The notes below the pieces were generated by a model, which saw only the letters and a list, made by a program, of their open reading frames with translations, ran no database searches and had not been told where the DNA came from. A stretch of 64,000 nt of DNA. It comes from Aequorivita sp. H23M31 (GTDB lineage Bacteria > Bacteroidota > Bacteroidia > Flavobacteriales > Flavobacteriaceae). The stretch covers positions 682,001 through 746,000 of the forward strand of contig NZ_CP034951.1 of the NCBI RefSeq assembly GCF_004022485.1, in the 5' to 3' direction. A program made the position numbers and the translations under genes. Positions 26,279-36,762 of the stretch are shown one piece after another. Every line of letters starts with the position of its first letter. The first letter of the stretch is position 1.

Positions 26279-27991
26279 ATGAATTTCAATCTTAAAAAAG
26301 AACTGCCCCTACTCCTACTTTCAGTTTTGCCCATTTCTTTTATGGGTTACATTTGGAAAGCTCTACCCAACGAAGTTCCGCTACATTGGAATCTTCAAGG
26401 AGAAATAGACCGATATGGTAGCAAAGGGGAATTATTTATAATTGGCCTGTTGCCCATTTTTTTATATGCTCTCTTTTTATTTATTCCTTTAATAGATCCC
26501 AAAAAACGGATGGAGGCGATGGGGAATAAGTTCTATGCTATTAGATTGATCACGGGACTGTTCATTGCGGTGCTTTTCACTTTTATTCTTTATTCAGTCA
26601 AAGAGCAATCTTTAGGAAATCCAAACTATTTATTTATGATTATAGGCGCTTTTTTCGTCTTGCTCGGTAATTACTTCCGGACTATAAAACCAAATTATTT
26701 TGTGGGAATCCGTACACCTTGGACCTTGGAAAATGAAGATGTATGGAAGAGTACACATAGACTCGCAGGCAAATTATGGGTCGGTGGCGGTCTGGTGATA
26801 ATCATCTCTTGTTTTATTTTTGACCAAGAAACAGCTCTTACCATTTTCTATATTTTTACGGGAATTATCGTTTTGGTTCCCGTAGTATATTCCTATATAA
26901 AATTCAAGAAATCGGTTGCTCTAATTATTTTGATAACGCTGTCCACTGGAATTTACTCCCAAAATAACCGTCCACAAACCCCAGAACCGCCATTTAATTA
27001 TAAAGTAGAAAATGTTTCCTTTTTCAATATAAAGGACAGCGTAACTTTAGCGGGAACCTTTACATATCCTGAATCTGGGAGTAATTTTCCCGCCGTAATC
27101 CTAATTACCGGAAGTGGCCCCCAAGATAGAAATGAAGAAATTTTTAATCACAAACCATTTTGGGTCATTGCTGATTATCTATCGAATAAAGGAATTGCCG
27201 TTCTTCGTTATGACGATAGAGGAGTTGGCGGATCAACAGGGGATTTCGCAACCAGCACCACCTTTGATTTTGGTCAGGACGTTGTCGCGGCAATAGATTA
27301 TCTAAAAACAAGAAAGGAAATTAACCTCGAAAAAATCGGATTGATCGGCCATAGCGAAGGTGGGATCATTGCTCCTATTATAGCTGCTAAAAATAGCGAC
27401 GTGGCATTTGTAGTTTCTCTAGCCGGAGTAATGATTCCCATGGGTGATTTGTTAATACTTCAAAAAGAGATGCAGTTACGGACAATGGGATCTTCCGAAG
27501 AATATATAGTCAAGGAAATTGATTTTGACACGGGAATAATGGCTACCATCCAAAAGTCTACAGCAGGTTCCCTAAAGGAAGATTTAGAAAAATACACAAT
27601 CCAATATTTTCTTGATAATCCAAAATTCGTTTCTGAGCACGGATTATCTGAGGCTTACTACAAACAATTAATTGTAAATTCTTATTCGAGCCCTTGGTTA
27701 AGTAGCCTTATTAGGTATAATCCTACAGCTGCTCTTGAAAACTTGGACGTTCCCCTACTGGCATTAAATGGAGAAAAGGATTTACAGGTGCCAGCCAAGG
27801 AAAATTTTGAAGCTTTAAGAGATATTGCCCAGAAATTTCCATCCAAAAGATTCACCTTAAATTCCTATCCAAACCTAAACCATCTTTTCCAGGAGTGCGA
27901 AAAAGGAACCGTTCAAGAATATGGCCAAATAGAACAAACCTTTTCCCCCGCGGTACTACATGATATTTCAGAATGGATCAATAAAATTTAG
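26279..27991 (+). CDS. Fusion of an SdpI-like membrane protein with a secreted alpha/beta hydrolase
   Basis: 570 aa from ATG 26279 (an upstream ATG at 26249 would overlap sdpR). Residues 1-210 have about six membrane segments and the SdpI/DUF1648 pattern (ALPNEVPLHWNLQGEIDRYG, YFVGIRTPWTLENEDVW, HRLAGKLW). At about 211-228 KSVALIILITLSTGIYSQ looks like a complete Sec signal peptide, now a further membrane segment. Residues 240-570 are an alpha/beta hydrolase: oxyanion region ITGSGPQDRN, nucleophile elbow GHSEGG (Ser359), an acid near LNGEKDLQVP and a His in PNLNHLF. The hydrolase is predicted to be extracytoplasmic. The substrate is unknown. Confidence 0.8.
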   Translation: MNFNLKKELPLLLLSVLPISFMGYIWKALPNEVPLHWNLQGEIDRYGSKGELFIIGLLPIFLYALFLFIPLIDPKKRMEAMGNKFYAIRLITGLFIAVLFTFILYSVKEQSLGNPNYLFMIIGAFFVLLGNYFRTIKPNYFVGIRTPWTLENEDVWKSTHRLAGKLWVGGGLVIIISCFIFDQETALTIFYIFTGIIVLVPVVYSYIKFKKSVALIILITLSTGIYSQNNRPQTPEPPFNYKVENVSFFNIKDSVTLAGTFTYPESGSNFPAVILITGSGPQDRNEEIFNHKPFWVIADYLSNKGIAVLRYDDRGVGGSTGDFATSTTFDFGQDVVAAIDYLKTRKEINLEKIGLIGHSEGGIIAPIIAAKNSDVAFVVSLAGVMIPMGDLLILQKEMQLRTMGSSEEYIVKEIDFDTGIMATIQKSTAGSLKEDLEKYTIQYFLDNPKFVSEHGLSEAYYKQLIVNSYSSPWLSSLIRYNPTAALENLDVPLLALNGEKDLQVPAKENFEALRDIAQKFPSKRFTLNSYPNLNHLFQECEKGTVQEYGQIEQTFSPAVLHDISEWINKI

Positions 27992-28060
27992 TCTTGTTTT
28001 GTGGTTCTTCTACTCATTTTATAGATTTACCGGATAATGCTTTCTAGCTTAAGTTCCCGA

Positions 28061-28145
28061 TTTCAGGTATCTCGCTGCAGGTTTCAAGTTTCCTGTTCTC
28101 TCTTCTCTGTTCTTGCTCTTGGTTCTTGTCTCTTGGCTCCTGATT
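28061..28145. repeat. Flavobacterial low-complexity intergenic repeat
   Basis: Imperfect short words (TTTCAAGTTTCCTG, TTCTCTCTTCTCTG, CTTGGTTCTTGTCTCTTGG) run through the 5' region of rplS. They can be read as an open frame of 94 codons, but the product is compositionally odd and the frame runs over the rplS promoter, so it is taken as non-coding. Related wording occurs at 6290-6390 and 62063-62140. Confidence 0.5.
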
Positions 28146-28207
28146 ATTGTAGTCTGGTTCCTTTAAAATCTATAGAATATTTCCCATACAACAATTCAAA
28201 CTTTTTC

Positions 28208-28237
28208 TTGTTCAATAACATAAATTACTTACTTTTG
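28208..28237 (+). promoter_or_regulatory. Promoter (TTG, 19 bp, TACTTTTG) for rplS
   Basis: A TTG at 28208-28210 and a TACTTTTG at 28230-28237 with 19 bases between them are a textbook Bacteroidota promoter. The leader to the rplS ATG is about 65 bases. Confidence 0.75.
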
Positions 28238-28308
28238 CACCCACTTAATCCAACCTCTGGCGAAAACCGTGAATGTTGTTTTAATTTAAACCTTATCAAC
28301 TCAATAAA

Positions 28309-28659
28309 ATGGAAGAGTTAGTAAAATTTGTTGAAAACGAATTTGTCACCAAAAAAGATTTCCCTGAATTTGGTGCAGGAGACACAATTACCGTGTATTA
28401 TGAAATCCGCGAAGGCGAAAAAACCCGTACACAGTTTTTCCGTGGCGTGGTCATCCAAGTAAAAGGAACTGGGCTTACCAAAACCTTTACAATAAGAAAA
28501 ATGAGCGGTACTATTGGAGTGGAACGTATTTTTCCACTTAATATGCCAGCGCTTCAAAAAGTTGAAGTTAATAAAAGAGGTAGCGTTCGTAGAGCACGTA
28601 TTTATTACTTTAGAGGTCTTACTGGAAGAAAAGCCAGAATCAAAGAAAAGCGTAACTAG
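28309..28659 (+). CDS. rplS: 50S ribosomal protein bL19
   Basis: 116 aa. Visible signatures are FPEFGAGDTITVYYEIREG, TRTQFFRGVVIQVKGTG, SGTIGVERIFPLNMPALQKV and the C-terminal RGSVRRARIYYFRGLTGRKA, which cover the whole family length. bL19 sits at the 30S-50S interface. It has its own promoter and terminator here, consistent with its separation from trmD. Confidence 0.97.
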   Translation: MEELVKFVENEFVTKKDFPEFGAGDTITVYYEIREGEKTRTQFFRGVVIQVKGTGLTKTFTIRKMSGTIGVERIFPLNMPALQKVEVNKRGSVRRARIYYFRGLTGRKARIKEKRN

Positions 28660-28682
28660 TTTATGCTTTGTTGAAAACTCTG

Positions 28683-28712
28683 AAAAGCCCTGTAATCGCA
28701 GGGCTTTTTTTA
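28683..28712 (+). terminator. Rho-independent terminator of rplS
   Basis: AAAAGCCCTG and CAGGGCTTTTTTT form a 9-10 bp stem with a 6-base loop and a T run, 24 bases after the stop. Confidence 0.9.
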
Positions 28713-28932
28713 TTAACAATTGTTGATAAGCTATGTTGGCAAACCGTTGATTTTTACTTGGCTAGAAACCCTTGCGCATTTGAAAATCCGTCTTATATTA
28801 GCAGTATCAAAACGGTTGAAAAACCAATTTGATTAAAAAAAGGGACGTTCTTTTACATTATTTTTTTAAATTGTCTATGATACTAACGCTCGAATGATTG
28901 TTAGCTTCCAGATTTAAAAAGATAAAAAGAAA

Positions 28933-29094
28933 TCACTTTTCAAACTTTTTTAATCGTTTGAGATAAAAGATCTTCTGATCTATTTTATCGAGATTAAAAA
29001 GTTTTGGGTAAGTTTTAAACGAAGCATAAACTTCATTGTTGATGCCGAATTTAAAAACGAAACCCGTGTAAGTGAAATCACAACCGCAAGAAAA
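28933..29094 (-). pseudogene. C-terminal remnant of an unidentified protein
   Basis: An open stretch of 53 codons without a start codon ends at 28933. It reads FSCGCDFTYTGFVFKFGINN, then EVYASFKTYPKLFNLDKIDQ and KIFYLKRLKKFEK. The composition is that of a real protein, unlike the other frames. It is bounded upstream by an in-frame TAA, with no continuation found in the nearby frames, so it looks like a 5'-deleted gene. The family was not recognised. Confidence 0.4.
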
Positions 29095-29156
29095 TTAATC
29101 TACTTGCCTTGATCCCGATTCTTTCGAGATGGTTGGTAACGATTTACACTACAAGG

Positions 29157-29197
29157 AGCCATATCACAATGTATCTAATACAGTGATATGGCTTTTC
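29157..29197 (+). terminator. Strong hairpin with T-rich tail, no obvious plus-strand gene upstream
   Basis: AGCCATATCAC and GTGATATGGCT form a perfect 11-bp stem around a 15-base loop, followed by TTTTCTTGTTTTT. The nearest plus-strand gene upstream is rplS, which already has its own terminator. Confidence 0.7.
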
Positions 29198-29291
29198 TTG
29201 TTTTTGGACTTTTGTTTTCATCAAAGCTTAACCCCTCCGCAATCCCCCTATTTAAGGACTAGCTTCTCTTTTAAATACCCTTTCAAATCAT

Positions 29292-29299
29292 TATCTTTG
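29292..29299 (+). promoter_or_regulatory. Promoter -7 element (TATCTTTG) for icd
   Basis: TATCTTTG matches TAnnTTTG exactly and is followed by CAG, 58 bases before the ATG. No good TTG box at -33. Confidence 0.5.
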
Positions 29300-29321
29300 C
29301 AGTCCTTTAAAACTACATTAA

Positions 29322-31604
<2,283 letters not shown>

Positions 31605-31628
31605 ATTATAAAATTCCCATTTAAATAA

Positions 31629-31659
31629 AGCCTTCAGTTCTTTAACTGGAGGTTTTTTG
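31629..31659 (+). terminator. Terminator of icd
   Basis: CCTTCAGTT and AACTGGAGG pair (one G-T) around a 3-base CTT loop, followed by TTTTTTG, 25 bases after the stop. Confidence 0.85.
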
Positions 31660-31721
31660 TTTTAAGGATTTCCCACCAAAATGGTGTTAACTAATAGTCA
31701 CTACCCTTTGTATTTAAAATG

Positions 31722-31754
31722 TCAAAGACCGTTGCCAATGGCAACGGTCTTTGA
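31722..31754. terminator. Perfect 15-bp hairpin, probable terminator of the DUF2911 gene
   Basis: TCAAAGACCGTTGCC and its exact complement enclose a 3-base AAT loop. It lies between the convergent icd and DUF2911 genes, 28 bases beyond the DUF2911 stop, and could act in both directions. Confidence 0.75.
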
Positions 31755-31782
31755 AAAATTATAATAGGAAATAACCAATTGA

Positions 31783-32628
31783 TTACATGGCTCCCCACTC
31801 TTTCAATGATTTTGTATTTAATGCTACGTAATCATCATTGCCTTTTTCTTTTGCTAGTTTCAGTGATTCCTTGGCCGCAGCAATTGCACCTTTCTTATCA
31901 CCTGCCTTAGCGTAAATCAAGGACTTTTGACGCAATTGATAGAATGCTGGCTCCTTGGTCATCTCCATAGCTTTATCGATCCATTCCTTTGATTGCTTCA
32001 TATCTTTATCGGCTTCAAAATAATAAACGGCTGCAGCGTAATAATCACCTGCCGTTGGGCCGTTCATTGCACGATTTATACTCGCAGAAACAATTTTATC
32101 GGTATTAAATTTAATTGGAACCCCGACATAGGTTTTATCCCAATGGATACCCAAGGTTGCTGAGTCGTTTTTTAAATCATCAATAGTTATAGTGAAAGTC
32201 TCTACGGGAACAGTAATTAACGCTGTAGGAACGTTCACTTTTGCAGCAACTTTTGAATCGTCCCATTTTTCTGGCGCTCCCCAATTATTGGTATCCGTAT
32301 AGAAATACACATCCCAATTTGAAGCTCCAGGTTTGGTGAATATGGCATAAGTTCCCGCCTTTACTGCTGTGTTACCTATTTCTACATCGTCACTAAAGGT
32401 TACTTTGGTATTGGCATTTGCCCCTGTTCGCCATATTTTGTCAAAAGGAACGAGGTTTCCATATATCGATCTTCCCTTCATTGATGGACGGGAATATTCC
32501 AGGCTTACGTCCGTAAGTCCAACCTTTTGTTCGATCTTTTGCGATGGGCTTGCCTGTGGGGTTTGAATTTGAGCCTGTAGACCGAAAGTCAAACTTAGGG
32601 CCGAGAAAAACATAATAATTCTTTTCAT
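31783..32628 (-). CDS. DUF2911 domain protein, exported
   Basis: 281 aa. The signal peptide IIMFFSALSLTFGLQAQ is followed by the DUF2911 core (about 25-170): QKVGLTDVSLEYSRPSMKGR, FDKIWRTGANANTKVTFSDD and AGTYAIFTKPG. The C-terminal 100 residues are TPR-like helices (AAVYYFEADKDMKQSKEWID, AKAGDKKGAIAAAKESL). The family is common in Bacteroidota and its role is unknown, with probable periplasmic location. It is a single gene convergent with icd. Confidence 0.85.
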   Translation of the reverse strand: MKRIIMFFSALSLTFGLQAQIQTPQASPSQKIEQKVGLTDVSLEYSRPSMKGRSIYGNLVPFDKIWRTGANANTKVTFSDDVEIGNTAVKAGTYAIFTKPGASNWDVYFYTDTNNWGAPEKWDDSKVAAKVNVPTALITVPVETFTITIDDLKNDSATLGIHWDKTYVGVPIKFNTDKIVSASINRAMNGPTAGDYYAAAVYYFEADKDMKQSKEWIDKAMEMTKEPAFYQLRQKSLIYAKAGDKKGAIAAAKESLKLAKEKGNDDYVALNTKSLKEWGAM

Positions 32629-32829
32629 TGTTAGGGTTTTAGATTTTTTACGAAATTACTATTTGGCACGGTCCAAATGGTTAATGAAATATTAAATATG
32701 AATGACCCGTGACTTTTGCAAGTTGGATGTAAATATAATGAATCAAATTTACACCTAAAATCGTTAATAATTTGTTTATATTAATATAGATATGATTAAA
32801 CAAACTATCTTTAAATAAAAACTTTTGTT

Positions 32830-32943
32830 ATGATTAAGGCAATTCAAAAATTATTCGCTTCCGCTACCCAAAAACGGGCTAAGGAGATTCGTACCTACAG
32901 GCTTCTTCAAATGAACAGAAAACTTTCTTTTCGCAGTAAGTAG
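32830..32943 (+). CDS. Small basic protein, 37 aa (hypothetical)
   Basis: ATG 32830 to TAG 32941-32943 reads IKAIQKLFASATQKRAKEI and then RTYRLLQMNRKLSFRSK. It is strongly basic and predicted helical, similar in size and composition to small flavobacterial proteins of unknown function. The next start, of the decayed SRPBCC gene, follows 8 bases later, so they may have formed an operon. Expression is not shown by the sequence. Confidence 0.4.
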   Translation: MIKAIQKLFASATQKRAKEIRTYRLLQMNRKLSFRSK

Positions 32944-32951
32944 TTCGCTGT

Positions 32952-33404
32952 ATGAAAACATATAATCTTGGGCTAAACAGAAATTATCTATTTCGCTGGA
33001 GGATGCTTGGTCTTTTTTTTATAATCAAGCACTCTTAAGATTATTACCCCGATTATATAGGTTTGATTTTCATGGAGGCGATCGTCTGATGTTCGAGGGT
33101 CAAATTACCGAATACATCGTAACCCCTCTTATGGGATTTAAGACCAAATGGGTCACCGAAATTAACCATTGTATGCATCATCAATATTTCGTTGATGAGC
33201 AGCGATTTGGGCCCTATTCTTTTTGGCACCATAAACATTTCATCAGGGAAATTGAAGGTGGAGTCTAAATTGAAGACCTATTACATTACAAATTTTCATT
33301 TGGGATGCTCGGAAATTGTTTTGTCCTTTTTCGATTGACCAATACCTGATCAAATTTTTGAATATTGTAAAAACAAGTTAATTGAAACTTTTTATATTCT
33401 CTAA
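32952..33404 (+). pseudogene. SRPBCC family protein, decayed
   Basis: The original protein can be followed across three frames. QKLSISLEDAWSFFYNQALL is in one frame. DYIGFDFHGGDRLMFEGQIT, TPLMGFKTKWVTEIN and YFVDEQRFGPYSFWHHKHF to EIEGGV are in the next. QIFEYCKNKLIETFY, the usual C-terminus, is in a third and ends at TAA 33402-33404. These are the landmarks of the roughly 150-aa START-fold SRPBCC proteins often encoded next to photolyase/cryptochrome genes in flavobacteria. At least three frame breaks and an internal stop make it non-functional. Photolyase follows 12 bases later. Confidence 0.8.
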
Positions 33405-33416
33405 AATCCTAGCAAT

Positions 33417-34721
33417 TTGAAAGAAAAAACCAATGTCTTTTGGTTCCGGAGGGATCTGCGTTTAGAAGACAACGTAGGATTTCATAAAGCGCTTCAAGGA
33501 AAACTTCCCCTACTACCCATTTTTATTTTTGATTCTGAAATACTGGACGAACTTCCAAAAACCGATGCTAGGGTAAGTTTTATTTATCAGACTATTCAAA
33601 AGATAAATCATGAACTATCAAATTACGGTAGTGGCGTGGCTCTTTTTTACGGGAGGCCAGAAGATGTAATAAAAGAGATTGTTTCTCATTATAATGTACA
33701 GCACGTTATCTGTAACCGAGATTATGAGCCTTACGCGAGAAAAAGAGATAACCAAATTGAAAAACTTCTCTCCACCAAGAATATAGGCTTTACTACTTAT
33801 AAGGACCAAGTGATTTTTGAAAAAGAAGAAATTGTCAAAAACGACGGCGATCCCTATATAGTCTATACACCTTATATGAAACTTTGGAAACAAAATTTCG
33901 CCATGCTTAAAGGGTTTAAAAAATATAATTCGAAACCCTTTTTAGGCAATCTTTTTAAAAAACAAAAACTCCCTAATCTTTCACTAGAGCAAATGGGATT
34001 TCAGGAATCTGAAATTAAAGTTCCGCCGTTTGATATTAGCGAGAATCTTATTTCGGAATATAATAATAAACGGGACTATCCAGCAAAAGACGCCACTTCG
34101 CATTTAGGTCCTCATCTTCGTTTCGGCACCGTTGGTATCCGCCAAGTTATGCAAAAGGCTATTTCGGCGTACAATGAAGTGTTTTGGCAGGAACTTATAT
34201 GGCGCGAATTTTTTATGCAGATTTTGTGGCATTTTCCCCATACAGGGCAAGAAGCTTTCAAAAAACAATACGACAGGATTGAATGGCGAAATAACGAAAG
34301 CGATTTTGAAAAATGGAGGCAGGGCAAAACCGGTTATCCATTGATTGATGCCGGAATGCGCCAATTAAATACCACGGGTTATATGCACAATCGTGTACGG
34401 ATGGTAGCGGCAAGTTTTCTTTGCAAACATCTTTTAATTGATTGGCGCTGGGGCGAAGCCTATTTTGCTGAAAAATTATTGGATTATGAAATGTCCAGCA
34501 ATGTTGGAAATTGGCAATGGGCAGCTGGAAGTGGTGTGGATGCAGCTCCCTATTTCCGAATCTTTAATCCAACAACGCAAATTGTAAAATTTGATAAGGA
34601 CCACCAATATATCAAAGAATGGATCCCTGAATTGGGTACAGAAAAATATCCTGAAAAAATGGTTGAGCACAAGGAAGCGCGAGAGCGATGTCTTAAAGTT
34701 TATAAGGCTGCACTTGCTTAG
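33417..34721 (+). CDS. phrB: Deoxyribodipyrimidine photolyase (cryptochrome/photolyase family, class I)
   Basis: 434 aa with a TTG start. The N-terminal antenna domain begins NVFWFRRDLRLEDNVGFHKA. The FAD/catalytic domain has the landmarks LIWREFFMQILWHFP, TGYPLIDAGMRQLNTTGYMH, NRVRMVAASFLCKHLLIDW and WQWAAGSGVDAAPYFRIFNP, including the Trp and Asn positions of class I CPD photolyases. It repairs UV-induced cyclobutane dimers using light. A cryptochrome-only role cannot be excluded by eye, but the length and motifs favour a CPD photolyase. The SRPBCC gene that usually accompanies it is dead. Confidence 0.9.
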   Translation: MKEKTNVFWFRRDLRLEDNVGFHKALQGKLPLLPIFIFDSEILDELPKTDARVSFIYQTIQKINHELSNYGSGVALFYGRPEDVIKEIVSHYNVQHVICNRDYEPYARKRDNQIEKLLSTKNIGFTTYKDQVIFEKEEIVKNDGDPYIVYTPYMKLWKQNFAMLKGFKKYNSKPFLGNLFKKQKLPNLSLEQMGFQESEIKVPPFDISENLISEYNNKRDYPAKDATSHLGPHLRFGTVGIRQVMQKAISAYNEVFWQELIWREFFMQILWHFPHTGQEAFKKQYDRIEWRNNESDFEKWRQGKTGYPLIDAGMRQLNTTGYMHNRVRMVAASFLCKHLLIDWRWGEAYFAEKLLDYEMSSNVGNWQWAAGSGVDAAPYFRIFNPTTQIVKFDKDHQYIKEWIPELGTEKYPEKMVEHKEARERCLKVYKAALA

Positions 34722-34837
34722 TATCTCCCCTTGAAACATTTGGGCAGTGTTAAAAAAATTCTAAAGAAGATATAAATTTATGCCACCCTGCACAATTTTG
34801 CTACTCTTGCACAGTTTAATGACATCAAACAGATACT

Positions 34838-35425
34838 ATGAAGAAGATTTTGACTTTTGTCCTACCACTCTTTTTATTTTCCCTGACTTTGACGGCCCAG
34901 GATTCCATCCAAGTACATAAAAACACCTTAAATAATCAAATGATCGATGCTTTTGACAAAAGCAATAGTTATCAAGAATATAAGGTTATAAAGAAAACCC
35001 AACTCGCTACACTGAAAAGAAATATTCTCGATTCAGTTTCAAATCTGGATAAAAGAATTGCCTCCCAACAAAGTGATCTGAAACTTCAAAGGCAAGAAAT
35101 AGATTCCTTAAGCAAATCTTTAAAGGATACCCAAGAAAAACTTGCCGATTCAAAAGAGAAGGAAGATGGAATCCAGATGTTTGGCATCCTTACCTCCAAA
35201 TCAACTTACAATGCTATTATGTGGTCTATAATCTTACTCTTGTTAATTATAGGCGGGATATTGTTTTATAGATTTTTAAACAGTCACAAGGTCACGAATG
35301 CCGCGCAGTTGAAAATGGCAGAAATGGAAATAGAACTTGAGGACCACCGTCGAAATAGTTTGGAACGCGAACAAAAACTTCGGAGAAAGCTACAGGACGA
35401 AATCAATAAAAACAGGAAGGTTTAA
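34838..35425 (+). CDS. Membrane-anchored coiled-coil protein of unknown function
   Basis: 195 aa. A signal peptide or signal anchor (FVLPLFLFSLTLTAQ) precedes a helical, heptad-rich segment (about 45-110, with LDKRIASQQSDLKLQRQEID). One membrane helix follows (IMWSIILLLLIIGGILFYRF), and then a highly charged cytoplasmic helix (EIELEDHRRNSLEREQKLRR). The topology would be a periplasmic coiled coil, one membrane span and a charged inner tail. Flavobacterial relatives are sometimes misnamed tRNA methyltransferase; nothing here supports that. It converges with murA. Confidence 0.75.
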   Translation: MKKILTFVLPLFLFSLTLTAQDSIQVHKNTLNNQMIDAFDKSNSYQEYKVIKKTQLATLKRNILDSVSNLDKRIASQQSDLKLQRQEIDSLSKSLKDTQEKLADSKEKEDGIQMFGILTSKSTYNAIMWSIILLLLIIGGILFYRFLNSHKVTNAAQLKMAEMEIELEDHRRNSLEREQKLRRKLQDEINKNRKV

Positions 35426-35431
35426 ATAAGC

Positions 35432-36745
35432 TTACGGCTCGGTTCTAGTAATCTTGGCTCCAATGGCCTGAAGTCTTTCCACAATATTTTCATATCCCCG
35501 ATCAATCTGCTCAATATTATGGATAGTACTATGTCCTTCCGCAGATAGTGCCGCGATTAACAATGAGATTCCCGCTCTGATATCTGGAGAGACCATAGTG
35601 GTCGCCCTTAAATTGGATTGGAAGTTGTGCCCGATTACCGTAGCTCTATGTGGATCGCAAAGAATAATCTTCGCTCCCATATCGATCAACTTATCCACAA
35701 AGAACAACCGACTCTCAAACATTTTTTGATGTATTAGAACACTTCCCTTTGCTTGGGTGCACATTACCAAAACAATACTCAAAAGATCTGGAGTAAAACC
35801 AGGCCAAGGAGCATCTGCAATGGTTAAGATAGAACCATCTATATAGCCCTGAATTTCATATTCTTGGTGAGCAGGGATATGGATATCATCTCCTTTTTTA
35901 TTGAGTGTAATTCCGAGTTTTCGGAAAGTTTCAGGAATAAGCCCCAGGTTTTCCCAACTAACATCCTTAATAGTTATTTCGCTTTGGGTCATGGCGGCGA
36001 GACCGATCCAACTTCCTATCTCGATCATATCGGGCAAAATGCGATGGGAACAACCATGAAGTTCTTTTACACCTTCAATTACCAATAGGTTTGATCCTAC
36101 TCCGGTAATATTGGCACCCATAGAATTGAGCATTTTACAAAGTTGCTGAATGTACGGTTCGCAGGCAGCATTATATATTGTCGTGATTCCCTTAGCAAGA
36201 ACAGCCGCCATAATTATATTGGCGGTTCCCGTTACCGATGCTTGATCCAAAAGCATGTATGCTCCGTGCAATCCATCGGGTGCTTCAACTCCGTAAAAAC
36301 GTTCTTTCTTGTTGTAGCGAAATTGGGCCCCAAGATTAATAAATCCCTGAAAGTGGGTATCCAACCTTCTCCTACCAATCTTATCACCACCAGGACGCGG
36401 AATATACCCTTTGCCGAATCTTGCCAGCAGAGGACCTACAATCATAATCGATCCCCTTAGCGAACTTCCGTCCACTTTAAAAGCTTCAGATTCCATATAG
36501 TCCAGATTGATATCGTCTGCGATAAATGCAAACTTTCCCTTTCCAAGCTTTTGGATTTTTACTCCAAGATTCTCGAGTATGGAAATTAATTTATTTACGT
36601 CGAGAATATCTGGAATATTCTCAATAACAACTCTTTCAGAAGTTAATAATACCGCACAGAGTATCTGAAGAGCCTCATTTTTAGCTCCTTGGGGTATAAT
36701 TTCCCCTTTAAGGCTGTGTCCACCCTCAATTTGAAAAGTTCCCAT
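35432..36745 (-). CDS. murA: UDP-N-acetylglucosamine 1-carboxyvinyltransferase with Asp at the catalytic Cys position
   Basis: 437 aa. It transfers enolpyruvate from PEP to UDP-GlcNAc, the first committed step of peptidoglycan synthesis. Family blocks are KGEIIPQGAKNEALQILCAV, SSLRGSIMIVGPLLARFGKG, and EIGSWIGLAAMTQ with APWPGFTPDLLS. The flexible loop reads RPGGDKIGRRR, so residue 121 is Asp (codon at 36383-36385) where most MurA enzymes have the Cys that fosfomycin alkylates. Asp at this place is known from chlamydial and mycobacterial MurA and gives fosfomycin insensitivity while keeping activity. The gene follows DUF4290 on the same strand with a 17-base gap. Confidence 0.95.
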   Translation of the reverse strand: MGTFQIEGGHSLKGEIIPQGAKNEALQILCAVLLTSERVVIENIPDILDVNKLISILENLGVKIQKLGKGKFAFIADDINLDYMESEAFKVDGSSLRGSIMIVGPLLARFGKGYIPRPGGDKIGRRRLDTHFQGFINLGAQFRYNKKERFYGVEAPDGLHGAYMLLDQASVTGTANIIMAAVLAKGITTIYNAACEPYIQQLCKMLNSMGANITGVGSNLLVIEGVKELHGCSHRILPDMIEIGSWIGLAAMTQSEITIKDVSWENLGLIPETFRKLGITLNKKGDDIHIPAHQEYEIQGYIDGSILTIADAPWPGFTPDLLSIVLVMCTQAKGSVLIHQKMFESRLFFVDKLIDMGAKIILCDPHRATVIGHNFQSNLRATTMVSPDIRAGISLLIAALSAEGHSTIHNIEQIDRGYENIVERLQAIGAKITRTEP

Positions 36746-36762
36746 AAATATTTTTTGAAATC

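Noticed and set aside
28037..28321. 94-codon plus-strand open frame ahead of rplS
   Set aside because: It is built from low-complexity intergenic repeat words and runs across the rplS promoter into the rplS start.
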